This document shows, in pieces, positions 1-11,876 of a stretch of DNA of 50,638 nt. The position numbers and the translations under genes are program-made. Each line of letters starts with the position of its first letter. Position 1 is the first letter of the stretch. This DNA is from Lingula anatina. Its lineage: Eukaryota; Brachiopoda; Lingulata; Lingulida; Lingulidae. The DNA lies in contig NW_019774836.1 of the NCBI RefSeq assembly GCF_001039355.2, forward strand, positions 121,223 through 171,860, written 5' to 3'. The notes under the pieces were generated by a model. That model ran no database searches, was not told where the DNA came from, and was given only the letters and a program-made list of their open reading frames with translations.

Positions 1-1237
1 CTGGGGGGGGGGAGGGGGAGGCGTTTTTTTTTTTTTTTTTTGGAGAACGGGCGAAAATCCGTGCGCGCGCAGGATGTCATCCATAAAATTAAAAAAGTGT
101 GGCCTAAGTGTAGACGCAAAGCCCCTTGTAGAGATACAGTTTAAATATTTATAAAAACGTCCTTACGTCATGTCTAATTTACCATGACTGAACCACTAAA
201 AAATATATCGGAACGCGGCATAAAAATGCAAATTAAATGGCAAGAACATACGTTACCGTACGGTTTTTTGGAACATACGTTACCATACAGGGGGTATAAG
301 GCTCTTTGCGTAATGTTAAAGACATGGTAAAATTTAAAAATTGAATTTCAGTTGAGACAGTCGTGGATTTTTGTTCTATACACATATATGTTTTGAAATA
401 TTGTATACAATTTGGAATTCATTCATTTTTATTTTTTGACACTTCAGCATGTGAAATGCACCTCTATATTGGGTTTGGGTGAAGAACATTGGGTTCTGTT
501 TCCGGTGGTAGGTTTTGGGTGCCTTGGGCTTTGCCTCTGTGTTGGTACACCAGTCTGGGCATATCACTGTTAGACAGTGCAGTGCATTTCATGTGACACA
601 ATAAGCTATCTGTCAATGTCTATAGATCTGTTTTGCGCCATTCTGGCACACACTTCTTCACTCAGTTTTTGCTACTTATATACAAAATTTCTATATCTAC
701 TGTGCAGGCGATGCCGAAATATTGAGAAGTTTTTGATTGAACCATGCTCGTAGAGTATTACTTGGACAAGCACAAAGAGTACTACCCAAGGAAATCACCA
801 AACATTAGGCCTACGTAATACAACAGTGCTTCACACAAGACAATAAGATAATTGGTACTGACAAACCTGACTACTTATTTCTCTATTCGCATATTTCACC
901 TTCCCCCAAAAATAATACTTTTTGCCTTGGTATACCTTTAAATCTAAAATATTTATTAAATGTCGAGGCTGTATATGTTGGGTAGCAAGTGAGTATCTTT
1001 GGACATTTTGCAAAAATCCAAGATGGACGTCAATGTGCTCCACTGATTGACCTTGATAGAAGGCTTAATCATAGTCAGGAATTACTCTTTACGAAATAGC
1101 TTAAATTATTGAAAAACAAGGCAACTTAACGATTTGACAAGTAGCAGTTTGGATTGAAAAGTAGACACAAGAAGTCCCCAAGTTGTTATCTTCTTCACTA
1201 AAAGACCTTACTCACAGGCCTTTTAATTTTATTACAG
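1..1237. other. Upstream non-coding stretch
   Basis: No exon could be supported here. The first ~42 bases are G-rich followed by a T run. An 18-base direct repeat (gaacatacgttacc then g/a then tac) occurs at 244-261 and 271-288. The missing signal-peptide exon of the first collagen/SRCR gene should lie here or further left. I looked for an ATG followed by a hydrophobic stretch and a donor in phase 0 and found none I trust. Confidence 0.4.
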
Positions 1238-3539
1238 TCCGTCAAAAGAGAGATCGCCAACGAGAGTATTTCATTCGAGCAACGAATGCAGCAGCTGGAG
1301 GCAAGAATTAAAGCCTTGGAATTAGAGGTTTCTCGGTTTACTGAGACTGCACAGTTACCAGTAAGAAGTAAGAGGATATATGGCAAGACCGACACAGCAC
1401 TGCTTCTTGTCCTATCCTATCCCGCAGTCTGGTTGACCGTAGGAACGCCACTTTAGGATTTTGCCAACAGCTCTCTCCTTTCCCATCTGTCGTCTTCTTT
1501 TCTGAGGATGCTGATCAATCTTAGCCCTGTTCATTCTTTGATATTTTTCTCTTTATTTGCGCTGCTTAGGATCAAATTAAAAGAAAAACTATTATATATC
1601 TCGACACTGCGTGCGTCATATAAAACCTTGCTCACCACTCTTTTTCTATTTTTTGGTCTGAGCGTGTTGTTTAGATCAAGACAAGGTCAATAATGATATG
1701 GTGACGAGTGAGTGAGTGTCGGACTCAGCAGTGCAGCACTATGAAAAGTTTTTTTAACCTTATACGTAAACTATGGTCAGGCACTAAAATCCTTATTATT
1801 ATACTGTGATCATTTATTAAGACCTGTCGATTTCGAAGATGAATGAACAAGTCAGTTAGTGTATCCTTTTAGGTCCTCCGGGCTTTCCGGGATCATCGGA
1901 GATCCCTAGGATTCCTGGCACTAATGGCATTCCTGGCCCGCCCGGAAACGGAGAAAAGGGCAACCCTGGATGGCTAGGTCCGGAAGGGGAAATAGAGATG
2001 ATAGGAGGGAGAAGCATAATGGAGTCGGCTGGACTCACCGGAGAACTCGACGGATGTGGATGTAAGGGCGAAAAAGGAGAGGTGGGGGCTCCAGGCATTC
2101 GAGGTCCAGTAGGCTCCATTGGATTTCCTGGTCCCCGAGGTATGCTGGGGAGAATCAGTGACTTTTACGATATTTGGTTATGAGAATGAATAACAACAAT
2201 GAAATACTAATAATAAAACCACTTTTAAGGTAGTAAGTGGTATGTAAAAAAAACTTCATTACAAAAAGATTATTCAACTGACCTATATCTTATTTGAAAT
2301 GAGATAGAAGAATGCCATATTCTTTTTATTTTTACGAAAGGCACATTAGCGTTCACAATTCGAAATGCGATTTTATTCAACTTTTTAAAAAATATTAAAA
2401 TTTGAATTAAAATACAAACGTGTTTAAGTTTGTTTAAGCTTGTATTTTTGTGGATGACATTATACGCATTAGTCATATTTAATAAAAAAAAGTTATCGGT
2501 AAAAATTCCAATTGATCATGCAAAACATGAAATGAAATTGCTTGTAATTTGTTAATCTAGACTTTTAATCCAGACTTTGATTAAGTTTCTTCATTATTTA
2601 GGTTTACCTGGCCTTAGAGGTCCACCTGGTCCCCCTGGTCCCCCGGGCGCCGACTGCGTTCATGAAGATAGCTACACTATACACGATGTAGCACCTCGCT
2701 ATAGCCCAACAGAGCAATCAGGTTCTAGAGGGTTTTCTGTGTATTCTGCTTTATATTCAGTATCGGCGAATATCTTATACTATACACAATAATAATACAA
2801 TCGACCAAAAAAGTTCGGAAACATGAAATTGTTTTTCAATAATTAAAAAATATCATGCATTTGGAAAACCTTCAATGTGTAAAAAGGTAGCAAATGGTGG
2901 GTGCATTATCCATCAGCATTTGGTTAAAATATTTACCTAAGCTCATTTGGTTATTTTATAATTATTCAAAATAGTGATGTTTCCAAATTTTTGGTAGATT
3001 GACATGTATGAATATAATCATCAGAAAAATACACACGGTGTGAAGCTGACATAAACTGATAAAAAAATTAAGATATTGCATACTTTGTCTATCGATTTGA
3101 TGTGTTGTGCTGTTATGCGATTTACGTCATAATATATATATATATTCAAATGTCAACAAAATGGTAATTGTCATGGATAAATACTCTTTCCAATTTCCAA
3201 TTATTAGAAAATCCCAAGCAGGAATGGCGTCTCCGTTTGGTAAATGGAAGAACGCCATACCGGGGGCGTGTTGAAATCTTAGTGGATGGCCAGTGGGGTA
3301 CCGTGTGCGATAATAACTTTAATATCAATGCCGCCAGGGTAGTTTGCAAGCAGCTCAACCTCCCTCATTCTAGCCCAGCTGTCCAAGTTGGTGCCCACTA
3401 TGGTGCGGGCGAGGGGCCTGTTTGGATACAAAATGTCTCCTGCAACGGCACAGAGGCCAGATTGGATCTGTGCCGACACAGTGTGCGTGGTAGTGTCTCC
3501 TGCTCCCACCAGAGGGACGTGGGGGTTACCTACTTGTAA
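1238..3539 (+). CDS. Collagen/SRCR secreted protein, gene 1 (5' exon missing)
   Basis: Four exons are seen: 1238-1367 (coiled coil, starts SVKREIANES), 1873-2139 (collagen), 2602-2721 (GLPGLRGPPGPPGPPG then a non-collagen tail with one Cys) and 3208-3539 (SRCR, stop TAA at 3537-3539). Every internal junction is phase 1. This requires the second of two overlapping donors at the end of the first exon (gtaaga at 1368, not 1361). The SRCR exon starts RLRLVNG and has the WGTVC, VVCKQL and GTEARLDLC signatures. The layout matches the downstream gene at 4574-10488, so this is a tandem paralogue. Proteins of this kind, such as MARCO and other SRCR-collagens, bind polyanions and microbial surfaces; that role here is inferred. 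Oddities: the collagen is short and broken by non-Gly stretches (for example GSSEIPRIP), it contains a CGC motif, and the last SRCR cysteine is Tyr (TAC at 3531-3533). A signal-peptide exon was not found. Confidence 0.8.
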
Positions 3540-3657
3540 CCAGGAAACGCTTGTCGTCGATTTTAATCTTAAAAGAGGATAAAGTGTAACTATATAATGC
3601 TTTGGTCATATTCAGTAAAATGAGCAAAACAAGTACATGTTTTACTTCATGAAAATG

Positions 3658-3663
3658 AATAAA
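3658..3663 (+). terminator. Poly(A) signal AATAAA
   Basis: A canonical AATAAA lies about 120 bases after the stop codon of the first collagen/SRCR gene and is the nearest one downstream. Confidence 0.5.
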
Positions 3664-3798
3664 AGTAGTACATATCATCACAATACTGACTGTCTAAATA
3701 TATATCCGTTTGTAATGGCAAACATTAACGAAGGGTTGGACGATGCTTTATTTTCTTTTAGGCTTATGCATGCGAAAAATTAACTTTTTGGCGATGTT

Positions 3799-3800
<2 letters not shown>

Positions 3801-3864
<64 letters not shown>
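3801..3864. repeat. Poly-T tract (64 T)
   Basis: An uninterrupted T homopolymer lies between the two collagen/SRCR genes. It could be the tail of a reverse-strand retroposed sequence, but no recognisable body is attached. Its exact length is likely unreliable in the assembly. Confidence 0.85.
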
Positions 3865-3865
<1 letters not shown>

Positions 3866-4573
3866 TTTTAGATTGGTGCAGTTGGGACAGGAACATGCTA
3901 TTTCAATATTTAATAAATATTTGTAAAGAAAGCATATGCCTTTTCTTTTTTTACCCATTAATTTAATTTCACAGGAAAATGTTTACTGCGTATATTTTCC
4001 TATCTCTCATACCCAGGAAGTAACGGTACCACATCACGCTTAAAACTTGTATTGTTTCCTTTGTTATGTCATGTCTCCACCAAAGATGACTTTTGAAGTG
4101 AATATTTAACTCATAAAGCACCACACTTCCTCGTGTCCTGGTGGTATGTATGTATGTATGTATAATAAGACCTCCCTGCCCCTCTGAACAGATGATGATA
4201 TGTAGAAATGAAAAAAAAAAATTAGGAAAAAGTCACATAATTTATCGCTATTTTCCCCATTCTAATTTTGACACTATACATACATGTACATGTATGCTTA
4301 TTGTGATGAGTGGCTTATAACTTAAGACTGTCAGCGACTGCTGCCAAAAAACTTAAAAATATAATATAGGATTAACTCCTTTCGTGCTAAAAAGACCTGA
4401 CATGTTGTAGAAGGAAGCATATAATGAGTAACAAGATAAATAACTGGCAAAAATGACCTTTGAACATCCGTCATGTGAGAGTCAAAATTTCCGTTATTTC
4501 GATATATATTTCAATACAACAGTGCGCAGGGGTTCAGACATTTGTTTTAAAGTTATTTACTTCAAAAAAAAAG

Positions 4574-7500
4574 ATGAAAATCATCGGTTCAAAATTTGAA
4601 TTATATATTTTATTAGTTATTATCCACTTTGTTCAAAGTCAGCCAACGACGGAATATGAGGTAATGCATTCTGAAAGAGACGGTTTCGTAGAAGGAGCAG
4701 ATCATCGATGGAATCTCCTACTTGCCCAGGAAAGAGAAGCGTTTTCTGAAGCAGAAATTCTGGTGAGAATTTGTTTGTTATTCGAAAAGTATAGGGGCCT
4801 AACGGTTTTACATGGATGACGATTATTTGACAATACTTTACACCTCTTAGTTATCTTTCATGCTAACCGCTATTGAAATATTTTATAATTATTTTATAAT
4901 ATTTTTTATTTAAATTCAAAAATACGTATTTTTCATTAAAAGTCGAAAGATTCATGAAATGTCAGTAAAGGGTGATTGGGGTAAATCTGAAGCAAGTAAA
5001 TTTTTACGTGATAAAGGAAACACGTGAAAATTGAATAGATTGAGAAGATCTTAACAGGATGTTCATTGTTAATAATGTTATTACTCACACAAAATTCATA
5101 CCACGTTTTTTTTTAAAAATAAAATAATACCCCCACCCCAACCCCCATTGAAGACAGATATTCATCTGATGAGAAACCAGTCATCCAAACGGCGGTGTTT
5201 CTGTTTTACGTATGCATCTTTGAACATAAGGAGTGTCTCGGAACAATAACTGCCAAGTACGTTAAGAATGGGACTACATGTATATAAGCCTGCCAATCGG
5301 TCCAGGTTAATCGATTCTTAATAGTAGAACTACTGATACCTACTGCCGGAGAAAAGGAGGGGTGGGGAGGGGGTTCTTAGAAAGCCATGTGTGCAAACGC
5401 ATGTGCAATCGACGTATTGCTACCCCTGCCTCCCCCCAATCCTCACCTTAATTTTAGGAAACGCTTTTAAACTGAAATCCTGCTTTTATTGGCTCCATAC
5501 CCAAGATTTTCCTACCCCCAAGTCTGTTCTAAATTTAACAGCAGTACAGAAACTTTTTGTAAATGAAAAATAAACCTCCAGGATCTTATCAAATTGATTC
5601 TGACACCAAGGGCATTTAAACCTCCACGTGCAGTGTTTTCACATTGAAACTTGGCCGCACGCAGTATGTGGCCTATTGTTTTCTTCCTTCATTTAATTTC
5701 AGCAGCGCTTCTTTACATTAGAATCCGGATTTATCAAACAGAACCAGCTTTAGATCGTTATTGAACCCGTGACATAGGGACCGTTCCCACAGATATTTGG
5801 ATCGATCTATCTCCCTGGGGAGTCTCACTAAATTGCTGTCAACATGACCGGCTTAAATGTCTGTCACGCTTAGTAGAGCTGTTAGGGGATAATTATCTCT
5901 ACCACCTAGCTGATTCGGTAGGCGTGACAGACATTTAAGCCGGTAAGTTGACAGCAATTTAGTGAGACTCCCCAGGGAGTTAGATTGATCCAGATGGGTA
6001 GATCTAAGCATGGGAACCCAGTCATAGATTCTGTTACCATCCCTGGTTCGATCTAACAGGATCGGTCCGTCTCCACGACGTCTCTCAATAAATTGCTTTC
6101 AGCCCAAGCGGCTTAGACGTCTTGGACGCCCACTAAAGCTGCTAAACGATAGTTAATTACCCCCTATCAGCCTCAGCAGGCGTGACAGACATCTAAGCAG
6201 CCCAAGTTAATTGCAATTAAGGGAGAATCCCCTCGGAGATATGTCAATCCAAAGTTAGTACAACAGGATCTGGTAATGGCTTCTTATACAATTGTGTGTG
6301 TGCGTGCGTGTGTGTGTGTCGCACGCCAAATCCCTATTCAGGCAGATTCTAAAACAGCCTAGGCACAATCCACAACTGAAAGTATTGCATTGATTGTTAA
6401 CAGCATTAGTTAATTGGTCTTGTTTATGAATTTCTGAATCATCGGTTTATATGAAATTGCCATTTTGTTGCCTCGTTCCTGATCTATAAGTAAGTAATTT
6501 AAGAGAGAGGATGAGAAAGAGAGAAAATTGTTTGATTTTCTGCGTTGAACTAAAAAAACTAAACAAGTATTAATATTATATGTAGAGTAGCAACCAGAGA
6601 GCGCAGACCTCCACCAAGGCAACTCAGTTTTCATTATTAACATGTTTTATTTATCAGTTAATGTATAAGCTTAATTCTCATTTTCTGAATTATTGAAATT
6701 TCACCGATAACTACATCATCTGTGGATTGATAAGCAAAAACTATGCTAGGTTGGCCCTATTGTAACGCGGCTGTTGAGAAGTGTACCTTACAAAACAGGA
6801 CTTGCTTATGTAGATATCTTCAACAACAAGCTGAGTGTGAAGTAGTTTGAATCTCGGAGCTATGAGTGCAGACAGCTTCAGAGAGCGATTTATTTAAGGG
6901 GACTATTTATTAAGAGTCCCATCATTATTACCATTCAGACTAGTTCACGCGCCGTTACGTGTCCATTCAGAGTGGAACACCAGACTTTATTTAAACCACA
7001 GAGACATCTACCGGTGTGATTGCAAAGTAATCTCAACTAACGCAACAGGCCTACGACTTAGCACATCGTTACACTATCTCGCAATGCTGAGAAATCCTTT
7101 GTAAAATTCCTTAATCCAGCTGGTGATCCGAATCACCACCGACACCTGATCATTTTTAAATATACCCATTTCTGAACTATCCTCAAAATTTCATAAAAAA
7201 TATCCATGACAAACAGACAAGTGGAGGTGGAAACATAACCTACTTGGCAGAGGTTACTTTTGAGAACTCAAAAGAATAGTTCCCTCTAGTTCCCTGCTTA
7301 AGCTGTTGCTTTTGCTTGTAGTGCATTGGTTTGTTAGTCTACGTAAAAAAATATGGACGGATTTTTCTTTTTTTTTTTTTGATAAATTATCTTAGAACTT
7401 CTGACATGATGAAATTTTTTTAGAACTTAGAATCCAGTAGATACTAATTGGTATATATCATCAGAAAAATACACACGGTGAAGTAAATTGCTTCATTGAT

Positions 7501-10488
7501 GAAGAGAACTGCGCTGGACGTCTCAGCGGTGATATGCACTCTCTGAGCACTTCTCTGATTTTGTAGGGAATCAAAAGAACTCTTCATGAATTCCGAGAAG
7601 AGAAAAAAATCCTAGAAGAGAGAATAAGTAAACTGGAGGCCACAAACAATGAGTTGCAATTAACGGTTTCTCGCATAAACGAGACGTCACTACCGCCCAT
7701 TCAAGGTAAGAAGAAAAGGACTCATTAACAGCTTTTAAAGTAAATTTCAATATTTATGCCGAACGTGTTCAAGGAAGTTATGTTAAAATATGTCACGTAC
7801 AGCAGAAAAGAAAAGAAGTATAGATGCTCTTAAAAATACCAGATAATTTTGTAAAATGTACGATTTTGGAAATCACTATAGCCGTAACTGTTACAAAAAC
7901 ATCATTATGATTCTTAAGCTTTACCTCTGCAGTAATACATTATACACATGTACAACCACGACATGGTATTTCATTGTTGTTTTTTATCTGAACTTATCCA
8001 TACCAGGAAAGATGATATGTTAATTTTGGCAGGGGGGACATAGACGTTTGTGGGCCAATAAATCTATCAATATTTTTAAAATTTGATTTGATTTAAATTG
8101 TTTTTATTATCCACTAAAAATATTAAGCAAAATTTAGAAATTTGCTGTTTGTAAAATATACAGTATGAATGAAGATTTGGAAATGCCTGTTTAAAGTCGA
8201 GCCCTTGTTGAACTTTTAAATTGTCTGTTGAATAATAATCTTAAAATCTACCATTTTATTTAAGGCCTCTATCTTATAACGAAAAGGAGGTCGAAATTTG
8301 TGTTGTTGTTGTTTTTTTTTAATTCCATGTCCATAAACTAAGTCTACCACAACAGGAGAGAAATTAATAACAATCCACTTAAGCCAATGTCATTTTATAT
8401 CATTTAGGTCCTCCCGGTCCTCCAGGCAATACGGGTCTCCCTGGTATACCAGGTACAAAAGGTCCAAAGGGGGACAGAGGGCCCCGAGGAGACCCTGGCC
8501 CTCATGGTAACCCTGGAGAGACGGGACCCCAAGGGTCACCGGGTCTGCGAGGGGCTCCTGGAATTCCAGGTTCTCCTGGATTGAACGGACCTAAGGGTTC
8601 CGGAGGGGAACGTGGTGCCCCGGGTTCACCAGGACAACCTGGTCCGAAGGGAAGAACAGGAAAGCCAGGACCAAAGGGTAACCGCGGAGATACGGGTGGT
8701 GAGGGGCCACCGGGTGGCACTGGGCCGGGTGGACCCCGTGGAGAAGCCGGTAGTCCTGGACTTAAAGGTGATAAGGGAGAGAACGGTAGTCAAGGAATAA
8801 AAGGACAGCGAGGGTTACCTGGATTAACTGGCCTGCCAGGAATCAAGGGTGCAAAAGGCGACGTCGGATCGAGAGGACCGACAGGTTTGCCAGGTGTACA
8901 TGGTCCAAAGGGGGTGCTAGGTTCAAAAGGATCAAAAGGAGACACTGGAGATATTGGATTGCCGGGGATAAAGGGTGAATCCGGCATTAGAGGAACTAGG
9001 GGACAGAAAGGGGAACGAGGTATCCCAGGGCCCGCAGGTCCAAAAGGTAATCAAGGTAACAAAGGGATGAAGGGGGTCAAAGGAGCCATAGGACCACAAG
9101 GCCCCAAAGGACAAACTGGGAGATCTGGCACCATGAGCAAGGGCATCAAAGGAGAGGCTGGACCTCCTGGTAGAAGAGGAATGAAAGGCGAAATGGGCCC
9201 AATCGGACCAAACGGAATCCCAGGGCGCCCAGGACCTGCAGGTGCCAAAGGATCAAAGGGCGTTAAAGGGCAGCAAGGGTCATCAGGGCTAAAGGGTGAA
9301 CGCGGAGTTGCAGGCACTCCAGGCCAGGCAGGGACTCCTGGTGCCAGAGGACCAAAAGGCCAGAAAGGTCAAAACGGTTCTCCTGGACCACGAGGTCTGA
9401 AAGGGACATCTGGAATACAGGGCCCTAGAGGACCACAAGGTCCACGGGGTTTACAGGGAACAAAGGGGGCATTTGGACCGAGAGGACAGAAAGGTGCAAC
9501 AGGTGCGAAAGGAGGTCTTGGACCCCGTGGCACTACCGGACCAAAAGGCCTCCCAGGTGCAGTAGGGTTGAAAGGTAGCCCGGGGCCTCGCGGGCTGTCA
9601 GGAGCAGCAGGGCTAAAAGGAGCAAAAGGAGCCCCCGGTCCAAGAGGTTTGAAAGGGGCAAATGGTTCTAAGGGGAATCAAGGACCACGTGGAATGCCTG
9701 GTCCTAAAGGAGTTAAGGGTTCCACAGGAGCCAGGGGCAGTACTGGGACCAAAGGACAGAAAGGTCAGCCTGGTACCCGTGGTCTTAAAGGTTTGCGTGG
9801 GTCACCGGGGCCTCGGGGACCTGCTGGTCCAAGAGGGGCAACTGGTCCAAAGGGCCTCAAAGGAGATAGTGGGATCAGGGTCAACTCGACGTGAGTTGCC
9901 TTTTCGTAAGAAATTTAACCTTGTTTACATCTATTTGTCATAACCGAGCATATTTGCAAAGAAATAAGTTCCGCAATTTATACAAAGTGGAATAATTTCC
10001 AGTTGAGATAAACCTGGTACCTTTGCGTTCATTGACTTAGTTTATCAGTTCACCTCGTTTTCTAACCCGAGTATGGTACTATAGTATTTATTGTTCATAA
10101 CTCAGTGATATCAAATTGTTGTAATTTAAATAAGGCTAATGTATTTGGAACTTAAAAACTTGAATTTTACCCTGCAGTTATCCGTCTGGTCGGTGGCAGA
10201 GCATCCTACCAGGGGCGAGTTGAAATCTTCCACAACGGCCGATGGGGGACCGTGTGTGACGACAGCTTCAGTACCGTAGACGCCAGAGTGGTCTGTAGGC
10301 AACTAGGTCTCCCATACAGTAGAGTGACAGTTCAGGCCTCAGCAGGCTACGGAAGGGGCAGCGGACCAATTTGGTTGGATGACGTCGGCTGCAGAGGCAC
10401 GGAGGCTAGATTAGAGCTTTGCAGTCACAGGGGTTGGGGCACCAATGACTGCAGCCACAGTGAGGATGTCGGCGTGACCTGCAGATAA
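4574..10488 (+). CDS. Collagen/SRCR secreted protein, gene 2 (collectin-like build)
   Basis: Exons: 4574-4762 (signal peptide beginning [17 protein letters not shown], cleavage probably after FVQS; donor gtgaga, phase 0), 7567-7705 (coiled coil, GIKRTLHEF..., phase 1 end), 8408-9890 (collagen, about 164 Gly-X-Y triplets) and 10178-10488 (SRCR, stop TAA). The conceptual product is about 700 residues. The collagen is very rich in GPKG/GLKG/GxRG, so strongly basic, and has one visible break (GTMSK, 9127-9141). The SRCR domain runs from IRLVGGR to GVTCR and has the six cysteines of a group A domain. Signal peptide, coiled coil, collagen and one globular head resemble a trimeric soluble pattern-recognition protein, with MARCO-like domain content but no evident membrane anchor. 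Binding of polyanionic microbial ligands is inferred. One problem: the consensus donor at 9891 leaves phase 2, whereas the SRCR exon needs phase 1, so that junction is uncertain. Confidence 0.82.
5777..6019. mobile_element. Foldback (MITE-like) element in intron 1 of gene 2
   Basis: Two long inverted arms, 5811-5869 and 5922-5979, are nearly perfect complements (for example gtgacagacatttaagccgg against ccggcttaaatgtctgtcac). They surround a ~50-base centre. Weaker outer complementarity extends to gttccc near 5783 and gggaac near 6012. There is no coding capacity, which fits a non-autonomous DNA element. Confidence 0.7.
6061..6250. mobile_element. Decayed second copy of the foldback element
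   Basis: It follows the element at 5777-6019 and shares its order of blocks: a gtctc..aataaattgctt segment, then gcggcttagacgtct, then gcgtgacagacatctaagc, then a reverse-complement tail ending near ctcggagatatgtcaatcc. It is much more diverged, so it is probably an older insertion of the same family or a decayed tandem unit. Confidence 0.5.
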
Positions 10489-11549
10489 ATAGTCTTCGTG
10501 ACATTACGAGAGGACACGTGAACAGTGATTTGAGAGGTCAAAAAGCTGCAACAATAGGCCTACTTACCCGGTACTGCATGACTTTTAAAACATGATTTTG
10601 CGAATAGGCAGTTTATAAGTGCACTGCGTACGTACTCCAAGACAACAAAATTTGCGAATGCAGGACATTTCTATGTTCAAGGCTGGCCTAAATGTTATAC
10701 AACTTAAATGTCTTTATAACGATTTTTTAGTTTTATAATTATATGTAGACGCAGGGAAAATGTCATTTTTAAAAGTTGAGATTTGATGTACATTTGAACC
10801 ATAACGACAATAGTAGATAGGTAAAACGTTTATGCCATTTTAATTAAACCGCCATAAAGTCTGTTCTAACTAATACATTTGAATATAGTAGTTAAATCTA
10901 CAAATGGGATTTTGTACATAAAATATACCCAAGATTGTAGAAAAATTACTCCTGTTTGTTCAACCGAGATTTTGCAAATTAATAGTAAACAAAATAGATA
11001 AGCTGAAATGAATTGCATGTTTTTTAATGCCAAAATGGTTCAATTATTGACCAAACAATTATCAAAACCACTACAAGTGGACTTTTGAGTCTTTGTAAAT
11101 TGCCTTGCAAAATTATGATTTATTGATTTTTGTGGGGGTGTCGGTAAAAAGTTGTCACAATGTGCACAAAATGGGTTTTATTTTTGATTGAATGTCTTAG
11201 AGAAGAATTTGGATTAACGTTTTATATTTCATATGTATATTGTTAAAAAATATCTACACTGTAGATAGATGAGAGGAATAAGCACATGTATAATAAGGTG
11301 ACTGTTTGCTGCGGAAGATAACATTTTGTATATATCTCTGTTTGGAGGATAACATTTTTATTTTTATGTTTAAAGGGACACTAATCGAATATTTCAGCCT
11401 ATTTAGGGTTTGAAAAACCTGTGTGAAACTGTTCTCACTTTAAATCCTTCCCGTAGTTGCATTAAATATATTTTCTTAAGGTTATGACACATACCAGTCG
11501 TTTCCATGTGTCACCTACAAACTTTGATTGATCAGACTGAATATGATTG
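10489..11549. other. Intergenic, nothing recognised
   Basis: AT-rich sequence between the second collagen/SRCR gene and the left edge of the 5.7 kb duplicated segment. It presumably holds the 3' UTR of the former. No canonical AATAAA was found close to the stop. Confidence 0.4.
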
Positions 11550-11832
11550 TAGAAATACATTGAAAAAACGAAGGTCATTAAACGCTCTTCTACATGTATT
11601 TGAGCTATAGACCAGTGAAATGTCATCTACAGATAGACCAAGCCGAAATGCAATAAAACATTAAAAAAAAATAGTGGCAATTTGAGGTAAAATTTGGTCC
11701 CAGCAATCTCGCACTGCTTTAGTGGAGTATTTCAATGCAAGTGAAGTTACTGAAATATTCTGATTTTTATGTGGGCCAAAACATATTAACAACCGTTTCT
11801 TTTCAATGTTAAAATAAACAGAAGTGGTTGAA

Positions 11833-11876
11833 GATGTGCGTGCAAAGCGTGGGCTCTACCACTGAGCTACGTTCCC
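11833..11876 (-). pseudogene. tRNA-Ala(TGC)-like 5' half, copy A
   Basis: On the minus strand the sequence begins GGGAACGTAGCTCAGTGG, continues TAGAGC, and has an anticodon-loop-like CTTTGCACG. This matches the acceptor strand, D arm (A box) and anticodon arm of an alanine tRNA. Beyond the anticodon stem there is no T arm (no GGTTCGA-type B box) and no 3' acceptor, so it is a truncated relic or the head of a tRNA-derived SINE, not a functional gene. Confidence 0.55.

Noticed and set aside
615-760. Possible signal-peptide exon of gene 1 starting MSIDLFCAIL
   Set aside because: It lacks a good hydrophobic core, does not resemble the gene 2 first exon and has no convincing phase 0 donor.
1998-2183. 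Start codon within the collagen exon of gene 1
   Set aside because: It is an internal Met in an exon that opens at the acceptor before 1873; the frame continues upstream as collagen.
8502-9317. Proline-rich minus-strand frames
   Set aside because: They are antisense shadows of the Gly-X-Y collagen exon (GGN codons read as CCN).
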